Assembly (NCBI RefSeq): GCF_002086115.1
Contig: NZ_MVHJ01000034.1
Coordinates: 1 to 51,168, forward strand
DNA: 51,168 nucleotides
Direction of reading: 5' to 3'
Source of the DNA: Mycolicibacterium bacteremicum
GTDB taxonomy: Bacteria; Actinomycetota; Actinomycetes; Mycobacteriales; Mycobacteriaceae
Shown here: one piece after another, positions 9,709-17,977 of the stretch
How positions within the stretch are numbered: position 1 is the first letter of the stretch
Layout of the letters: each line of letters opens with the position of its first letter
The notes under the pieces: generated by a model
The model's input: only the letters and a program-made list of their open reading frames with translations
Told to the model about the DNA's origin: nothing
Database searches by the model: none
Program-made: the position numbers and the translations under genes

Positions 9709-11759
9709 CCCGTCGTTGTCTCGGTCTGTGCGGACGGTTCGTCCTGCGTGTGCTCACGATCATTGTTCACAAATGGCTCCGGCGTGTCGGAAACGACCGC
9801 GGCATCGGCCGGCGCATCGGTGGGCGCCCCGAGTGCGGCCAACACCGCCTGGGCTGTCGCGACGCCGATTCCGGGCACCGCGGTGATCTCCTCGACGCTG
9901 GCGGCCCGCAGCCGGGCCACCGAACCGAAGTGTGTCACCAGCGCCTTCCGGCGGTGCTCGCCCAGCCCGCGCACCGAATCCAGCGCCGAGGCCGTCATCC
10001 GTTTGGAGCGCTTGCTGCGATGGAAGGTGATGGCGAAGCGGTGCGCCTCATCGCGGATGCGCTGCAGCAGATACAGCCCCTCGCTGGTGCGCGGCATGAT
10101 CACCGGGTCGCTCTCGTTCGGAACCCACACCTCCTCGAGGCGCTTCGCCAGGCCGATCACCGCGACATCGGTGATGCCGAGATCGTCGAGGGCGGCCTGG
10201 GCGGCATTGACCTGCGGCGCGCCTCCGTCGACGACGAAGAGGTTCGGCGGATAGGCGAACCGGCGCGATTTGCCCTCGGCCACCATCGGTTGTTCGACAT
10301 CGGCGATGTGCCGGGCGAAGCGGCGGCGGGTGACCTCGGCAATGGAGGCCACGTCGTCGGATCGGCCATCGCCGGCGGCCTCGCGGATCGCGTAGTGCCG
10401 GTAGTCGGACTTGCGCGGCAGCCCGTCCTCGAACACCACCAGCGAGGCGACCACATCGGTGCCCTGGACATGGCTGATGTCGACGCATTCGATCCGCAAC
10501 GGCGCATCCGCGAGATCCAGGAACTCCTGAATGCTCTGCAGCGCAGCCGATCTGGCGTTGAAGTCCCCGGCGCGCTTGAGTTTGTGCTGGGCAAGGGCCT
10601 CTTTGGCGTTGCGGTGCACGGTCTCGGCGAGTGCCTTCTTGTCGCCGCGCACCGGGACGCGCAACCGGACCCGGGAGCCGCGCAGTTCACTCAGCCAGGT
10701 GGCCAGTTCGTCGGCGTTGTCGGGCAGCACCGGCACCAACACCTCACGGGGCACCGGTGTGGTCGCCTCGTCCGCGCCGGACACGGTGCCGGTACCGCCG
10801 CCGTCCAATTCGGCCTGGTCGCCGTAGAACTGGGTGAGGAATTGCTCGACCAGATACTCCTGGCCGTCGGCTCCGGGCTCGTTCGACTTCTCGACCACCC
10901 ACCCGCGCTGGCCGCGCACCCGGCCGCCGCGCACATGGAACACCTGTACGGCAGCCTCCAGCTCGTCGTCGGCGAAGGCCACCACATCGGCGTCGGTACC
11001 GTCACCGAACACCACGGTCTGTTTCTCCAGCGCGCGACGCAGCGCCCCGATGTCGTCACGCAACCGCGCCGCGCGTTCGAAGTCCAGTTCCTCCGCCGCG
11101 GCGTTCATCTGCTTCTCGAGGTCGCGCACCAACCGGTCGGTCTTGCCGGCCAGGAAGTCGCAGAAATCCTCGACGATCCTGCGGTGCGTCGCGGCGTCGA
11201 CCTTGCCGACGCAGGGTGCGGAGCACTTGTCGATGTAGCCGAGCAGGCAGGGCCGGTCAATCTGGCTGTGCCGCTTGAACACGCCGCCGGAACAGGTGCG
11301 GGCGGGAAATACCCGGGTCAGCAGGTCCAGCGTCTCGCGGATGGCCCAGGCATGCGAATAGGGGCCGAAGTAGCGAACCCCCTTGCGGCGCGGTCCCCGG
11401 TAGACGAACAGTCGCGGGTACTCCTCGTTGAGGGTGACCGCGAGCACCGGGTAGGACTTGTCATCCCGATAGCGGATGTTGAACCGTGGATCGAATTCCT
11501 TGATCCAGAGGTATTCGAGCTGCAGTGCCTCGACCTCGGTGGTCACCACGGTCCACTCGACGCTGCCGGCGGTGGTCACCATCTGGCGCGTTCGCGGCGC
11601 CAGCGCCGACAGATCGGCGAAGTAGGAGATCAGCCGGCTGCGCAGGCTCTTGGCCTTGCCGACGTAGATGACCCGTCCGTGCGGATCGCGGAACCGATAG
11701 ACGCCGGGTTCGACGGGAATCGAACCAGGTGCCGGGCGGTAGGTCGCGGGATCGGGCAC
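9705..11759 (-). CDS. uvrC: Excinuclease ABC subunit C
   Basis: UvrC makes both incisions in nucleotide excision repair after UvrAB loads it on damaged DNA. The 684-residue product shows the GIY-YIG nuclease at the N-terminus (GVYRFRDP, VIYVGKAKSLRSRL), a UVR motif around residue 210 (EELDFERAARLRDDI) that contacts UvrB, the RNase H-like domain (IECVDISHVQGTDVVASLVV), and helix-hairpin-helix motifs near the C-terminus (SVRGLGEHRRKAL, VPGIGVATAQAVL). Start GTG 11759. It lies nine bases downstream of the murD2-like gene, so the peptidoglycan trio and the DNA-repair genes may share a transcript. No SOS box was seen directly upstream. Confidence 0.97.
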   Translation of the reverse strand: MPDPATYRPAPGSIPVEPGVYRFRDPHGRVIYVGKAKSLRSRLISYFADLSALAPRTRQMVTTAGSVEWTVVTTEVEALQLEYLWIKEFDPRFNIRYRDDKSYPVLAVTLNEEYPRLFVYRGPRRKGVRYFGPYSHAWAIRETLDLLTRVFPARTCSGGVFKRHSQIDRPCLLGYIDKCSAPCVGKVDAATHRRIVEDFCDFLAGKTDRLVRDLEKQMNAAAEELDFERAARLRDDIGALRRALEKQTVVFGDGTDADVVAFADDELEAAVQVFHVRGGRVRGQRGWVVEKSNEPGADGQEYLVEQFLTQFYGDQAELDGGGTGTVSGADEATTPVPREVLVPVLPDNADELATWLSELRGSRVRLRVPVRGDKKALAETVHRNAKEALAQHKLKRAGDFNARSAALQSIQEFLDLADAPLRIECVDISHVQGTDVVASLVVFEDGLPRKSDYRHYAIREAAGDGRSDDVASIAEVTRRRFARHIADVEQPMVAEGKSRRFAYPPNLFVVDGGAPQVNAAQAALDDLGITDVAVIGLAKRLEEVWVPNESDPVIMPRTSEGLYLLQRIRDEAHRFAITFHRSKRSKRMTASALDSVRGLGEHRRKALVTHFGSVARLRAASVEEITAVPGIGVATAQAVLAALGAPTDAPADAAVVSDTPEPFVNNDREHTQDEPSAQTETTTG

Positions 11760-11768
11760 GGGTCCAGG

Positions 11769-13052
11769 TTAGAGCGTGTCGATGACAGCGCAGAAAGCTG
11801 CGCCTTTGGCTTCGTAATTGCGGTACAGGTCATAGCTGGCCGCTCCAGGTGAGAGCAGGACCACCTCGACGCCCGGAAGGCCCGCGGCCACCCGGACGGC
11901 CTCGTCCAGATCGCGCACCCGACGGGTGCGGTCGGGGTGTGTGCGGGCGAACTCGGCGCCGATCGACGCACCGTTGGTGGGGCCCTGGATCAGGGTGACC
12001 CGGCGGGTGCCCGCGCACAGGAACTCGTCGACCTGACGGTAGTCCAGCGACCGGTCCATCCCGCCGACGATCAGGGCGATCTCCTCATCGGCAGACATCG
12101 ACGACAACGCGGCGACCACGCTCTCCCCGGTGGTGGCCAGCGTGTCGTCGATCCATCGGATGCCGGCGGTCCGCCGCACGGTCTGCAGGCGGTGCGGAAG
12201 CCCGGTGAATGTTGCTGCCGCGGAGTCGATCTCGGTATCGGCCACCGCCCTGCCGAGCACCTCGGCGGCAGCCAGTGCGGCGAGCGCGGCGTTGACGGCG
12301 TTGTGCGGATAGCTCAGGACCGAATCCCCGGCGGGCCGGTGTATCGCAGCGGGCGGCAGTTCGCGCACCGCCGGGAAGCTGTCGATACCGATCCCGCGCA
12401 GCGCGGCCGTGACGCCGGCGGTGGTGACCAGCACCCGGGCGCCGTGCGTGAAGACGGTCGCCTTGGCGGCGTAGTAGGACGCGACATCGCCATGCCAGTC
12501 GAGGTGATCCTGGTAGAGGTTGGTGATCACGGCCACCGCCGGCGATGTGCGCAGCAGCGCGCACTGCTGGCTGGAGAGTTCGGCCACCACCCACTGTCCC
12601 GCCGCCGGGGTCAGGTCTGACAGCGGGGTGCCGATGTTGCCGGCCGCGACGGCCGGCACACCGAGGCTCGCCAGCAGGTGGGCCAGAAACGATGCCGTGG
12701 TGCTCTTGCCCTTGGTGCCGGTGACGCCGATCGTCTGAGCACCGTGGCGCGCCATGAACCAGTCCGCGGCGCTGGACACCTGCGGACCGTTGCGCCGCAT
12801 GTCGTCGAAGACCGGGTGTTGCCAGGGCACCCCGGGGCTGACGAACACGATATCGGTGTCGCGCAACAGGTTCGGCGCCTCGGGACCGTAATGGACAGTC
12901 AGTCGGTCGATGTCCGGCGCGGTACCGTCGATCGCGCGGTCGTCCACCGCGACGATGCGCTCGGCACCATGGGCGGCCGCGGTCCGGGCCATCGACAGCC
13001 CCTCCTTGCCCAGGCCCCAGATGCCGACGGTGCGGCCCGCCAGCTCAGTCAT
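11769..13052 (-). CDS. murD2: MurD2-type UDP-MurNAc-L-Ala--L-Glu ligase
   Basis: A 427-residue Mur ligase. It has an N-terminal Rossmann domain (GIWGLGKEG), the ATP loop GVTGTKGKSTT (about 110-119), ELSSQQ, TNLYQDHLDWHG (177-188) and the C-terminal ligase domain. Two points set it apart from ordinary MurD, which joins D-Glu to UDP-MurNAc-L-Ala. The usual NDSKATN segment with a D-Glu-contacting lysine reads DDTLATT (302-308), and the central motif is NLYxxHLDWH, as I recall it for MurD2. MurD2, known from Xanthomonas, adds L-Glu, which MurL then epimerises; murL is the overlapping upstream gene here. The ATG at 13052 overlaps the murL stop by eight bases. The assignment rests on motifs plus context and a divergent MurD remains possible. 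Confidence 0.82.
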   Translation of the reverse strand: MTELAGRTVGIWGLGKEGLSMARTAAAHGAERIVAVDDRAIDGTAPDIDRLTVHYGPEAPNLLRDTDIVFVSPGVPWQHPVFDDMRRNGPQVSSAADWFMARHGAQTIGVTGTKGKSTTASFLAHLLASLGVPAVAAGNIGTPLSDLTPAAGQWVVAELSSQQCALLRTSPAVAVITNLYQDHLDWHGDVASYYAAKATVFTHGARVLVTTAGVTAALRGIGIDSFPAVRELPPAAIHRPAGDSVLSYPHNAVNAALAALAAAEVLGRAVADTEIDSAAATFTGLPHRLQTVRRTAGIRWIDDTLATTGESVVAALSSMSADEEIALIVGGMDRSLDYRQVDEFLCAGTRRVTLIQGPTNGASIGAEFARTHPDRTRRVRDLDEAVRVAAGLPGVEVVLLSPGAASYDLYRNYEAKGAAFCAVIDTL

Positions 13053-14358
13053 CGAGCAGCTTCGCGTACCGGTCGGGCACATGGTGGTGCGCGGGCCCGG
13101 TGTCGTGGTCCACCGCGACGGCGGCCAGTGCGGCGCGCCGGCGGGCGAATTCGTCGACCAGCGGTAGGCCCCGCCACTGCGGGTCGTCGATCACCGCCAG
13201 CATCGCCTCGGCCGCCTCGTAGTACTCCCCCACACATTCGAACGGCTTGTGCACCCCGATGCCGAGGATGTCGGCGAAACCGTCACGGTTGCCGGTGTCA
13301 TCGAACAGATTGCGCCCGAAGATCTCCTCCAGCGTGGCCCGGCCCAGGCGTGGGGCCAGCAGGACGAAGACGAACTGGCATTTCGGGCAGATGCCACACC
13401 ATGAGGTGGCCCGCTTGGCCGGATCCAACGCGAACAGCCGGTTACAGCTGGTGAACACCCCGAAGTAGTCGGTGCACGTCGCGAACCGGTCGGCGATCTG
13501 GGATTCGGACAGTCCGCGCAGCAGCGAGAAATAGCGATCCTGATCAAAGCCGTACTGCGTCAGGGTATCTCGCAGCAACGTCTCATAGGCCAGGCTCTTG
13601 GACCATTGATGGTTGACATCGCGGCCCAGCCACTCGATGTTGCCGATGTTGGAGGATCGCTCATTGGACAGCACGACGGGCCCGAAATCGTTGGCCTGGG
13701 CGACGATGAGCCCGATCACGCTGTTGATCGCGGTGACCGGGATGTGGCCGTTGTGGGCGCCGGCGGCATTGGCCTCGATGAGGGCGCGGTCGATACTGCG
13801 CCGGACATGCACGCTGTCGCACCCGCTGACCTCGATGCACCGGTCGATGGGGTCATAGCGGTTGACGCTGAACAGCATCGGGGTGATGCCGTGGGTACGC
13901 AGTGCCTCGATGCTGACCACCGAATCCTTGCCGCCGCCCACCGGCACCAGCGGGGTGGCGCCCGCATCGAAGTCGTCGCGCACCGGGTTGTCGCCGGCCT
14001 CGGGGCCGCTGACGACGGGGGTCAACGCGTCGGGAAGATCATTGCGGTAGGCGAATTCGCCGAGGCCACCCTCGATCAGGGTGCGCAGATAGTGCTTCTC
14101 GAATTCGTGCGTGCCGAAGGCGATCTCGATGTGTGGTGGCGCGGCGGCCTTGTAATAGCTCAGGGAACAGGTGAGTGCGAGCAGCCGGGCCAGCAGTGGA
14201 TGCGGCTGTGCCGCGCCGAGGATGTCGCCGAAGTCGATCACCTCGGTGAACGTGATCGACTCGGGTCCACGCAGGGTGTAGCGCAGGGAGAGTCGGCCCT
14301 CGGCGAAGTCGTGGCCGTCGAGCACCAGGGCGTCGAAGGACTCCGGTCGGAACGTCAC
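13045..14358 (-). CDS. murL: MurL-type UDP-MurNAc-L-Ala-L-Glu epimerase
   Basis: MurL inverts the terminal L-Glu of UDP-MurNAc-L-Ala-L-Glu to D-Glu in an ATP/Mg-dependent reaction, bypassing glutamate racemase MurI. The 437-residue product matches the family in length. Its landmarks are a PP-loop-like VGGGKDS (about 140-146), SNERSSNIGN, a four-residue-spaced cysteine pair in WCGICPKC (320-327) that could bind a metal, and HKPFECVGEYYEA (370-382). The start is GTG 14358, overlapping the upstream stop as GTGA, and its own stop overlaps murD2, so all three genes are translationally coupled. The pairing with a MurD2-like ligase is the strongest support. Substrate specificity is inferred from the family. 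Confidence 0.82.
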   Translation of the reverse strand: MTFRPESFDALVLDGHDFAEGRLSLRYTLRGPESITFTEVIDFGDILGAAQPHPLLARLLALTCSLSYYKAAAPPHIEIAFGTHEFEKHYLRTLIEGGLGEFAYRNDLPDALTPVVSGPEAGDNPVRDDFDAGATPLVPVGGGKDSVVSIEALRTHGITPMLFSVNRYDPIDRCIEVSGCDSVHVRRSIDRALIEANAAGAHNGHIPVTAINSVIGLIVAQANDFGPVVLSNERSSNIGNIEWLGRDVNHQWSKSLAYETLLRDTLTQYGFDQDRYFSLLRGLSESQIADRFATCTDYFGVFTSCNRLFALDPAKRATSWCGICPKCQFVFVLLAPRLGRATLEEIFGRNLFDDTGNRDGFADILGIGVHKPFECVGEYYEAAEAMLAVIDDPQWRGLPLVDEFARRRAALAAVAVDHDTGPAHHHVPDRYAKLLDD

Positions 14359-15089
14359 GGTGTCACCTCGAATCGGCGGGCACCGACGGCCGACACCGGG
14401 CGGATCTCGAACCGGGGTGAGACATACCAGGCGGTTGTCACACCGGCGACGTCGACGGTGTCGTCGGTGCGGGTCAACTCTTCGGCGAGGCCGGCGGCGA
14501 TCAGCAGGTCCAGCACCGACGTGCCGGTGCCGATGCGCGCCCCGTCGCTGCCGAAGATGAGTGCACCGCGGGCCGGACGTCCGATGCGGTCGCCGTCCAC
14601 ATCGACCACGTCGGCGTACCCGGCGGCGGCGAGTTCGCGGTCAGCCAGGTCAGCGGCGGCCCGACTGGTGGTGTCTTCCGCCAGCCGGCGCCACTGCGGC
14701 ACCGGCTGGAACGGTTGCACGGCCAGCGCGACGGGTTCGTTGCGGTGCGGGGCGATCGCGGCACCCGAGACCAGGAACTGGGTCCGGCCGTGGATCGGCA
14801 CGACGAGGACGTCGGCAGCCAGGGTGGCGCCGGGGCCGGCCCGATCGAGGAAGGCGGTGAGGGCCGTGCCCAGCGCGTCGGCGTCGGGGATATCGGTGCC
14901 GTAGAAGTCGGCCACCGCGGCCAGCCGCTGCCAGATCAGGGCCGTCGCCGGCGGTCGGCCGTGCACGAGCGGCACCGTGACGGCGGGATGACTGCCCAGC
15001 CCGGACATCAGGGTGGGTGCTGTGACGAGTGGCACGCCGGCTCCGGCGATACCGTCAGCCGAGGCTGATACGAAATCCAAGGTACTCAT
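14355..15089 (-). CDS. Class-IV aminotransferase-like protein without catalytic Lys
   Basis: The 244-residue product resembles fold-type IV PLP enzymes (branched-chain/D-amino-acid transaminase, aminodeoxychorismate lyase). The stretch IWQRLAAVADFYGTDIPDAD looks like their first helix pair, and TTAWYVSPRFEIRPVSAVGA like their C-terminal FLTNSLxGIxPV segment. Where the family has the PLP lysine (K-[ST]-x-x-Y) the sequence reads AEDTTSRAAAD, and the following conserved Glu is also missing, so it is probably catalytically dead. It is first in the murL-murD2 operon with GTGA coupling to murL. It may be a structural partner or regulator of that pathway. The ATG at 15089 lies in an inverted repeat (15088-15101). 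Homology is judged by eye only. Confidence 0.6.
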   Translation of the reverse strand: MSTLDFVSASADGIAGAGVPLVTAPTLMSGLGSHPAVTVPLVHGRPPATALIWQRLAAVADFYGTDIPDADALGTALTAFLDRAGPGATLAADVLVVPIHGRTQFLVSGAAIAPHRNEPVALAVQPFQPVPQWRRLAEDTTSRAAADLADRELAAAGYADVVDVDGDRIGRPARGALIFGSDGARIGTGTSVLDLLIAAGLAEELTRTDDTVDVAGVTTAWYVSPRFEIRPVSAVGARRFEVTP

Positions 15090-15105
15090 CGACTTGTCGA
15101 TCCTA
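15088..15105 (-). promoter_or_regulatory. Candidate start-proximal promoter of the murL operon with inverted repeat
   Basis: On the minus strand TAGGAT (15105-15100) fits the mycobacterial -10 pattern TANNNT and ends ten bases before the ATG at 15089, so the transcript would be nearly leaderless. The same stretch contains ATCGAC-TT-GTCGAT (15088-15101), an inverted repeat covering the start codon that could be an operator or a small hairpin. The divergent gene starts only about 50 bases away. No convincing -35 was found. Confidence 0.35.
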
Positions 15106-15140
15106 CCGGAGCACTCAGCGGTGATACTGGAGCCATGGGC

Positions 15141-15605
15141 ATGACGCAGGCGCGCGTGGCCCGGCTCACCGAGACCGACTGGCGCGCGTTCGCCGGTGTG
15201 CGGTTGCGGGCGCTCACCGACTCGTTGGGTGAGCAGAATCCGCACTACCGGCAGGAGAGCACGTTCACCGCGGCGCAGTGGCGTCGCAGGCTGCGCGCGC
15301 ACGCCCAGTTCGCGCTCGTGATGGACAACCGACCGGTCGGCCTCATCGCGGCGCAGCGGCAGGGCCAGGAGGCGGTGTACCTGTACTCGCTGTGGCTGGA
15401 TCCGGTGGCCCGCGGGCACGGCCTGGGGCGCACCCTGGTCGCCGAGGCGGTGGACTGGGCCCGCGGTCAACGCGTGCAGCGGGTGACGTTGCGGGTCAAC
15501 CGGGACAACGCCCGCGCGCTGGCCGTCTACGGCAGCCTGGGGTTCGTCGTCGCCGGCGACGATGCCGCGGCGCCCGAGGTCACGATGACGCTGACGGTGA
15601 ATTGA
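15141..15605 (+). CDS. GNAT family N-acetyltransferase
   Basis: A 154-residue acyl-CoA N-acyltransferase with the full GNAT core: strand pair AVYLYSLWLDP, the acetyl-CoA pyrophosphate loop ARGHGLGRTLVAEAV (motif A, Q/RxxGxG/A) and the C-terminal NRDNARALAVYGSLGFVVAG. The acceptor cannot be predicted. I prefer the ATG at 15141 because GGAG lies eight bases upstream; the ATG at 15135 is only two bases from it. It is divergent from the murL operon and its 3' end overlaps the next minus-strand gene by 26 bases. Confidence 0.9.
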   Translation: MTQARVARLTETDWRAFAGVRLRALTDSLGEQNPHYRQESTFTAAQWRRRLRAHAQFALVMDNRPVGLIAAQRQGQEAVYLYSLWLDPVARGHGLGRTLVAEAVDWARGQRVQRVTLRVNRDNARALAVYGSLGFVVAGDDAAAPEVTMTLTVN

Positions 15606-16062
15606 GATCGTTCTTGTAGCGCTGCATCAACGTACGGACCTGATCCATCGCGGCCACCGCACGTTCCTTGTCAACGGCCTGGATCGCCATGGCCGCCGTG
15701 TATTCGTCATCGGCCAGGTCGATACGCGCCCACCGGGCGCCCGGCGGGAACGACACGTCGACCACATCCGACCAGGCAATGAGCTTGTAGCCCAGTGCGT
15801 TTCGCACCGAGATGCCAGAAGGGCCGACCCGTAGCCGGGGTCGGGCCAACAGCAGCACGCACGATGCGATGACGATCCCGACCAGGGCGATACCCACCTG
15901 GTCGGCCGTGCGGAACACCACACCGCTGGAGCCGACCTTGAGCAGGAAACCGACGCCGATGTGGGCGGCGGCGATCAGGAAGGCCGCGCCGTAGACGAAA
16001 AACGGCGTCAGGTGCGGTCGGACCTCGAGGTCCCAGGTCTGCGTGTCGGCAGACCCGGTCAT
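15580..16062 (-). CDS. Membrane protein with PH-like (YdbT-type) domain
   Basis: The 160-residue product has two membrane segments near residues 21-41 and 55-73, followed by a cytoplasmic PH-like beta-domain (RLRVGPSGISVRNALGYKLIAWSDVVDV and on) of the bacterial PH_6 type. This matches the small membrane protein that follows ribH in M. tuberculosis (Rv1417). Its function is unknown. It is the last gene of the ribBA-ribH unit, its ATG overlapping the ribH stop as ATGA, and its 3' end overlaps the convergent GNAT gene by 26 bases. Confidence 0.85.
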   Translation of the reverse strand: MTGSADTQTWDLEVRPHLTPFFVYGAAFLIAAAHIGVGFLLKVGSSGVVFRTADQVGIALVGIVIASCVLLLARPRLRVGPSGISVRNALGYKLIAWSDVVDVSFPPGARWARIDLADDEYTAAMAIQAVDKERAVAAMDQVRTLMQRYKNDLNSPSASS

Positions 16063-16538
16063 GATGCGAGGTCGCGCAGCACCAGCGCGGTCGACAGCGC
16101 CGCCGCGGCGGCCTGGGCACCCTTGTCCTCACTGGACTGGGGCAGCCCGGCGCGGGCCAGGGCCTGCTGCTCGGTGTTGGTGGTCAGCACGCCATTGGCG
16201 ACCGGGGTGGACAGGTCCAGCGACACCCGGGTCAGACCCTGCGTCACCGCATCGCAGACATAGTCGAAATGCGGTGTCTCGCCGCGAATCACCACGCCGA
16301 GCGCGACCACCGCGTCGTACTTGCCGGCCAGTGCCTGTGCGACCACCGGGATCTCGATGGCACCGTGCACCCGGACCACCGCTGGAGCGGTGACGCCGAG
16401 CTGCTTGGCCGCGCGCAACGCGCCGTCCAGCAGGGCGTCACAGATCTTGGCGTGCCAGGTGCTCACCACGATGCCCAATGTCACCGAGGACGCGTCGACA
16501 TCGGGCAGGTCGGGGATGGCGCCGGCGTGTCCGCTCAC
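16059..16538 (-). CDS. ribH: 6,7-dimethyl-8-ribityllumazine synthase
   Basis: Condenses 3,4-dihydroxy-2-butanone 4-phosphate with the ribitylamino-pyrimidinedione to give lumazine, the penultimate riboflavin step; forms pentamers or capsids. The 159-residue product shows VHGAIEIPVVAQAL, ALGVVIRGETPHFDYV with the catalytic His, and NGVLTTNTEQQA. The GTG start overlaps the ribBA stop as GTGA. It sits directly behind the enzyme that makes one of its substrates. Confidence 0.97.
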   Translation of the reverse strand: MSGHAGAIPDLPDVDASSVTLGIVVSTWHAKICDALLDGALRAAKQLGVTAPAVVRVHGAIEIPVVAQALAGKYDAVVALGVVIRGETPHFDYVCDAVTQGLTRVSLDLSTPVANGVLTTNTEQQALARAGLPQSSEDKGAQAAAAALSTALVLRDLAS

Positions 16539-17797
16539 AGCGCGCCGCCCGGATGCGCCTCGTCGTAATCCTCCAGGCCGACCAGATCGTGTCCCATCCG
16601 GTCGCGCTTGGTCATCAGGTACCGGATGTTCTCGGCGTTGGCGCGCACCGGCAGCGGGACCCGCTCGGTGATGTGCAGGCCGTAGCCGTCCAGACCGACG
16701 CGCTTGGCCGGGTTGTTGGTCAGCAGCCGCATGGACCGGACCCCCAGGTCGACCAGGATCTGCGCGCCGATGCCGTAGTCACGGGAGTCCGCGGGCAGGC
16801 CCAGCTCAAGGTTGGCGTCCACGGTGTCGGCACCGGCGTCCTGGAGCTGGTAGGCCTGCAGCTTGTGCAGCAGGCCGATCCCGCGGCCCTCGTGGCCGCG
16901 CATGTAGAGGACGATGCCGCGGCCTTCACTGGCCACCATCGCCATCGCGGCGTCCAGCTGGGGGCCGCAGTCGCAGCGACGCGAGCCGAAGACGTCACCG
17001 GTCAGGCATTCGGAGTGCACCCGGACCAGGACGTCGTGGCCGTCGAACTCCGGCCCGGAGATGTCACCGCGGACCAGGGCAACATGCTCGACATCCTCGT
17101 AGATCGAGGTGTATCCGACGGCGCGGAACTCGCCGTGCCGGGTCGGGATGCGGGCCTCGGCCACGCGCTCGATGTGCTTCTCGTGCTTGCGGCGCCATTC
17201 GATCAGGTCGGCGATGGAGATGAGGGCCAGATCGTGATCGTCGGCGAAGACGCGCAGTTCCTCGGTCTGGGCCATCGAGCCCTCGTCCTTCTGGCTGACG
17301 ATCTCGCAGATGGCACCGGCGGGCTGCAGTCCGGCGAGGCGGGCCAGGTCGACCGCGGCCTCGGTGTGGCCCGGGCGGCGCAGCACGCCGCCGTCCTTGG
17401 CGCGCAGCGGCACCACGTGGCCGGGTTTGGTGAAATCGTCGGCGACCGCATCCGGGTCGGCCAGCGCACGCATGGTGGTGGCGCGGTCGGAGGCCGAGAT
17501 GCCGGTGCCGACGTCCTTCTTGGCGTCGACGGTGACGGTGTAGGCGGTGCCGTGCTTGTCCTGGTTGACCGCGTACATCGGCAGCAGGCCCAGCCGGTCG
17601 CAGACGGCGCCGTCGAGCGGTACACAGAGGTAGCCGGAGGTGTAGCGCACCATGAAGGCGACCAGCTCGGGGGTGGCCTTCTCGGCCGCGAAGATCAGAT
17701 CGCCTTCGTTCTCGCGATCCTCGTCGTCGATGACCACGACGGCCTTACCCGCCGCGATGTCGGCGACCGCCCGCTCGACGGAATCCAGCCTCGTCAT
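16535..17797 (-). CDS. ribBA: Bifunctional DHBP synthase / GTP cyclohydrolase II
   Basis: Supplies both branches of riboflavin synthesis. The N-terminal half (about 1-205) turns ribulose 5-phosphate into 3,4-dihydroxy-2-butanone 4-phosphate (DDEDRENEGDLIFAAE, GHTEAAVDLARLAG). The C-terminal half opens the GTP ring with three zinc cysteines in SECLTGDVFGSRRCDCGPQ and the GHEGRGIGL motif. At 420 residues it corresponds to mycobacterial RibA2. The start is ATG 17797 (MTRLDSVERAVADIAAG). First gene of ribBA-ribH-PH protein; the 180 bases upstream show no FMN-riboswitch core. Confidence 0.97.
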   Translation of the reverse strand: MTRLDSVERAVADIAAGKAVVVIDDEDRENEGDLIFAAEKATPELVAFMVRYTSGYLCVPLDGAVCDRLGLLPMYAVNQDKHGTAYTVTVDAKKDVGTGISASDRATTMRALADPDAVADDFTKPGHVVPLRAKDGGVLRRPGHTEAAVDLARLAGLQPAGAICEIVSQKDEGSMAQTEELRVFADDHDLALISIADLIEWRRKHEKHIERVAEARIPTRHGEFRAVGYTSIYEDVEHVALVRGDISGPEFDGHDVLVRVHSECLTGDVFGSRRCDCGPQLDAAMAMVASEGRGIVLYMRGHEGRGIGLLHKLQAYQLQDAGADTVDANLELGLPADSRDYGIGAQILVDLGVRSMRLLTNNPAKRVGLDGYGLHITERVPLPVRANAENIRYLMTKRDRMGHDLVGLEDYDEAHPGGAL

Positions 17798-17923
17798 CGC
17801 CGCCTCGTCATCTCGGGCCTAGACATCCCTGTGCCACCTTCATCAGTTCGAATGCGTCCCGGCCCACGCAGAACGGCGGGCCGAGCGGTTACACCAGTAT
17901 GAACCACGACGCGTCAACAGTTA

Positions 17924-17957
17924 TTGCCCGCCGGTCCCCTGCGGGATCGACGGGCAA
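17924..17957 (-). terminator. Nested hairpin after the small Ig-like gene
   Basis: TTGCCCG (17924-17930) and CGGGCAA (17951-17957) form a 7-bp outer stem that encloses an inner TCCC-CTGC-GGGA stem. It begins 20 bases after the stop at 17978 on the minus strand, and the outer arm ends in TTGTT-like sequence on the 5' side, so it is a plausible transcription terminator of the Ig-like gene pair before ribBA. Confidence 0.5.
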
Positions 17958-17977
17958 CAACGTGTGAGTGTCGGTGA

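Noticed and set aside
9750..11852. Open frame of 700 codons on the plus strand
   Set aside because: It lies opposite uvrC, shows no domain pattern and is rich in Arg, Gly and His, as antisense frames are.
14355..15470. 127-codon N-terminal extension of the aminotransferase-like gene
   Set aside because: It would lie antisense to most of the GNAT gene, and the family-like sequence begins at the ATG at 15089.
17798..17977. FMN riboswitch before ribBA
   Set aside because: The conserved core of the RFN element is not visible here, nor upstream of ribE or ribD.
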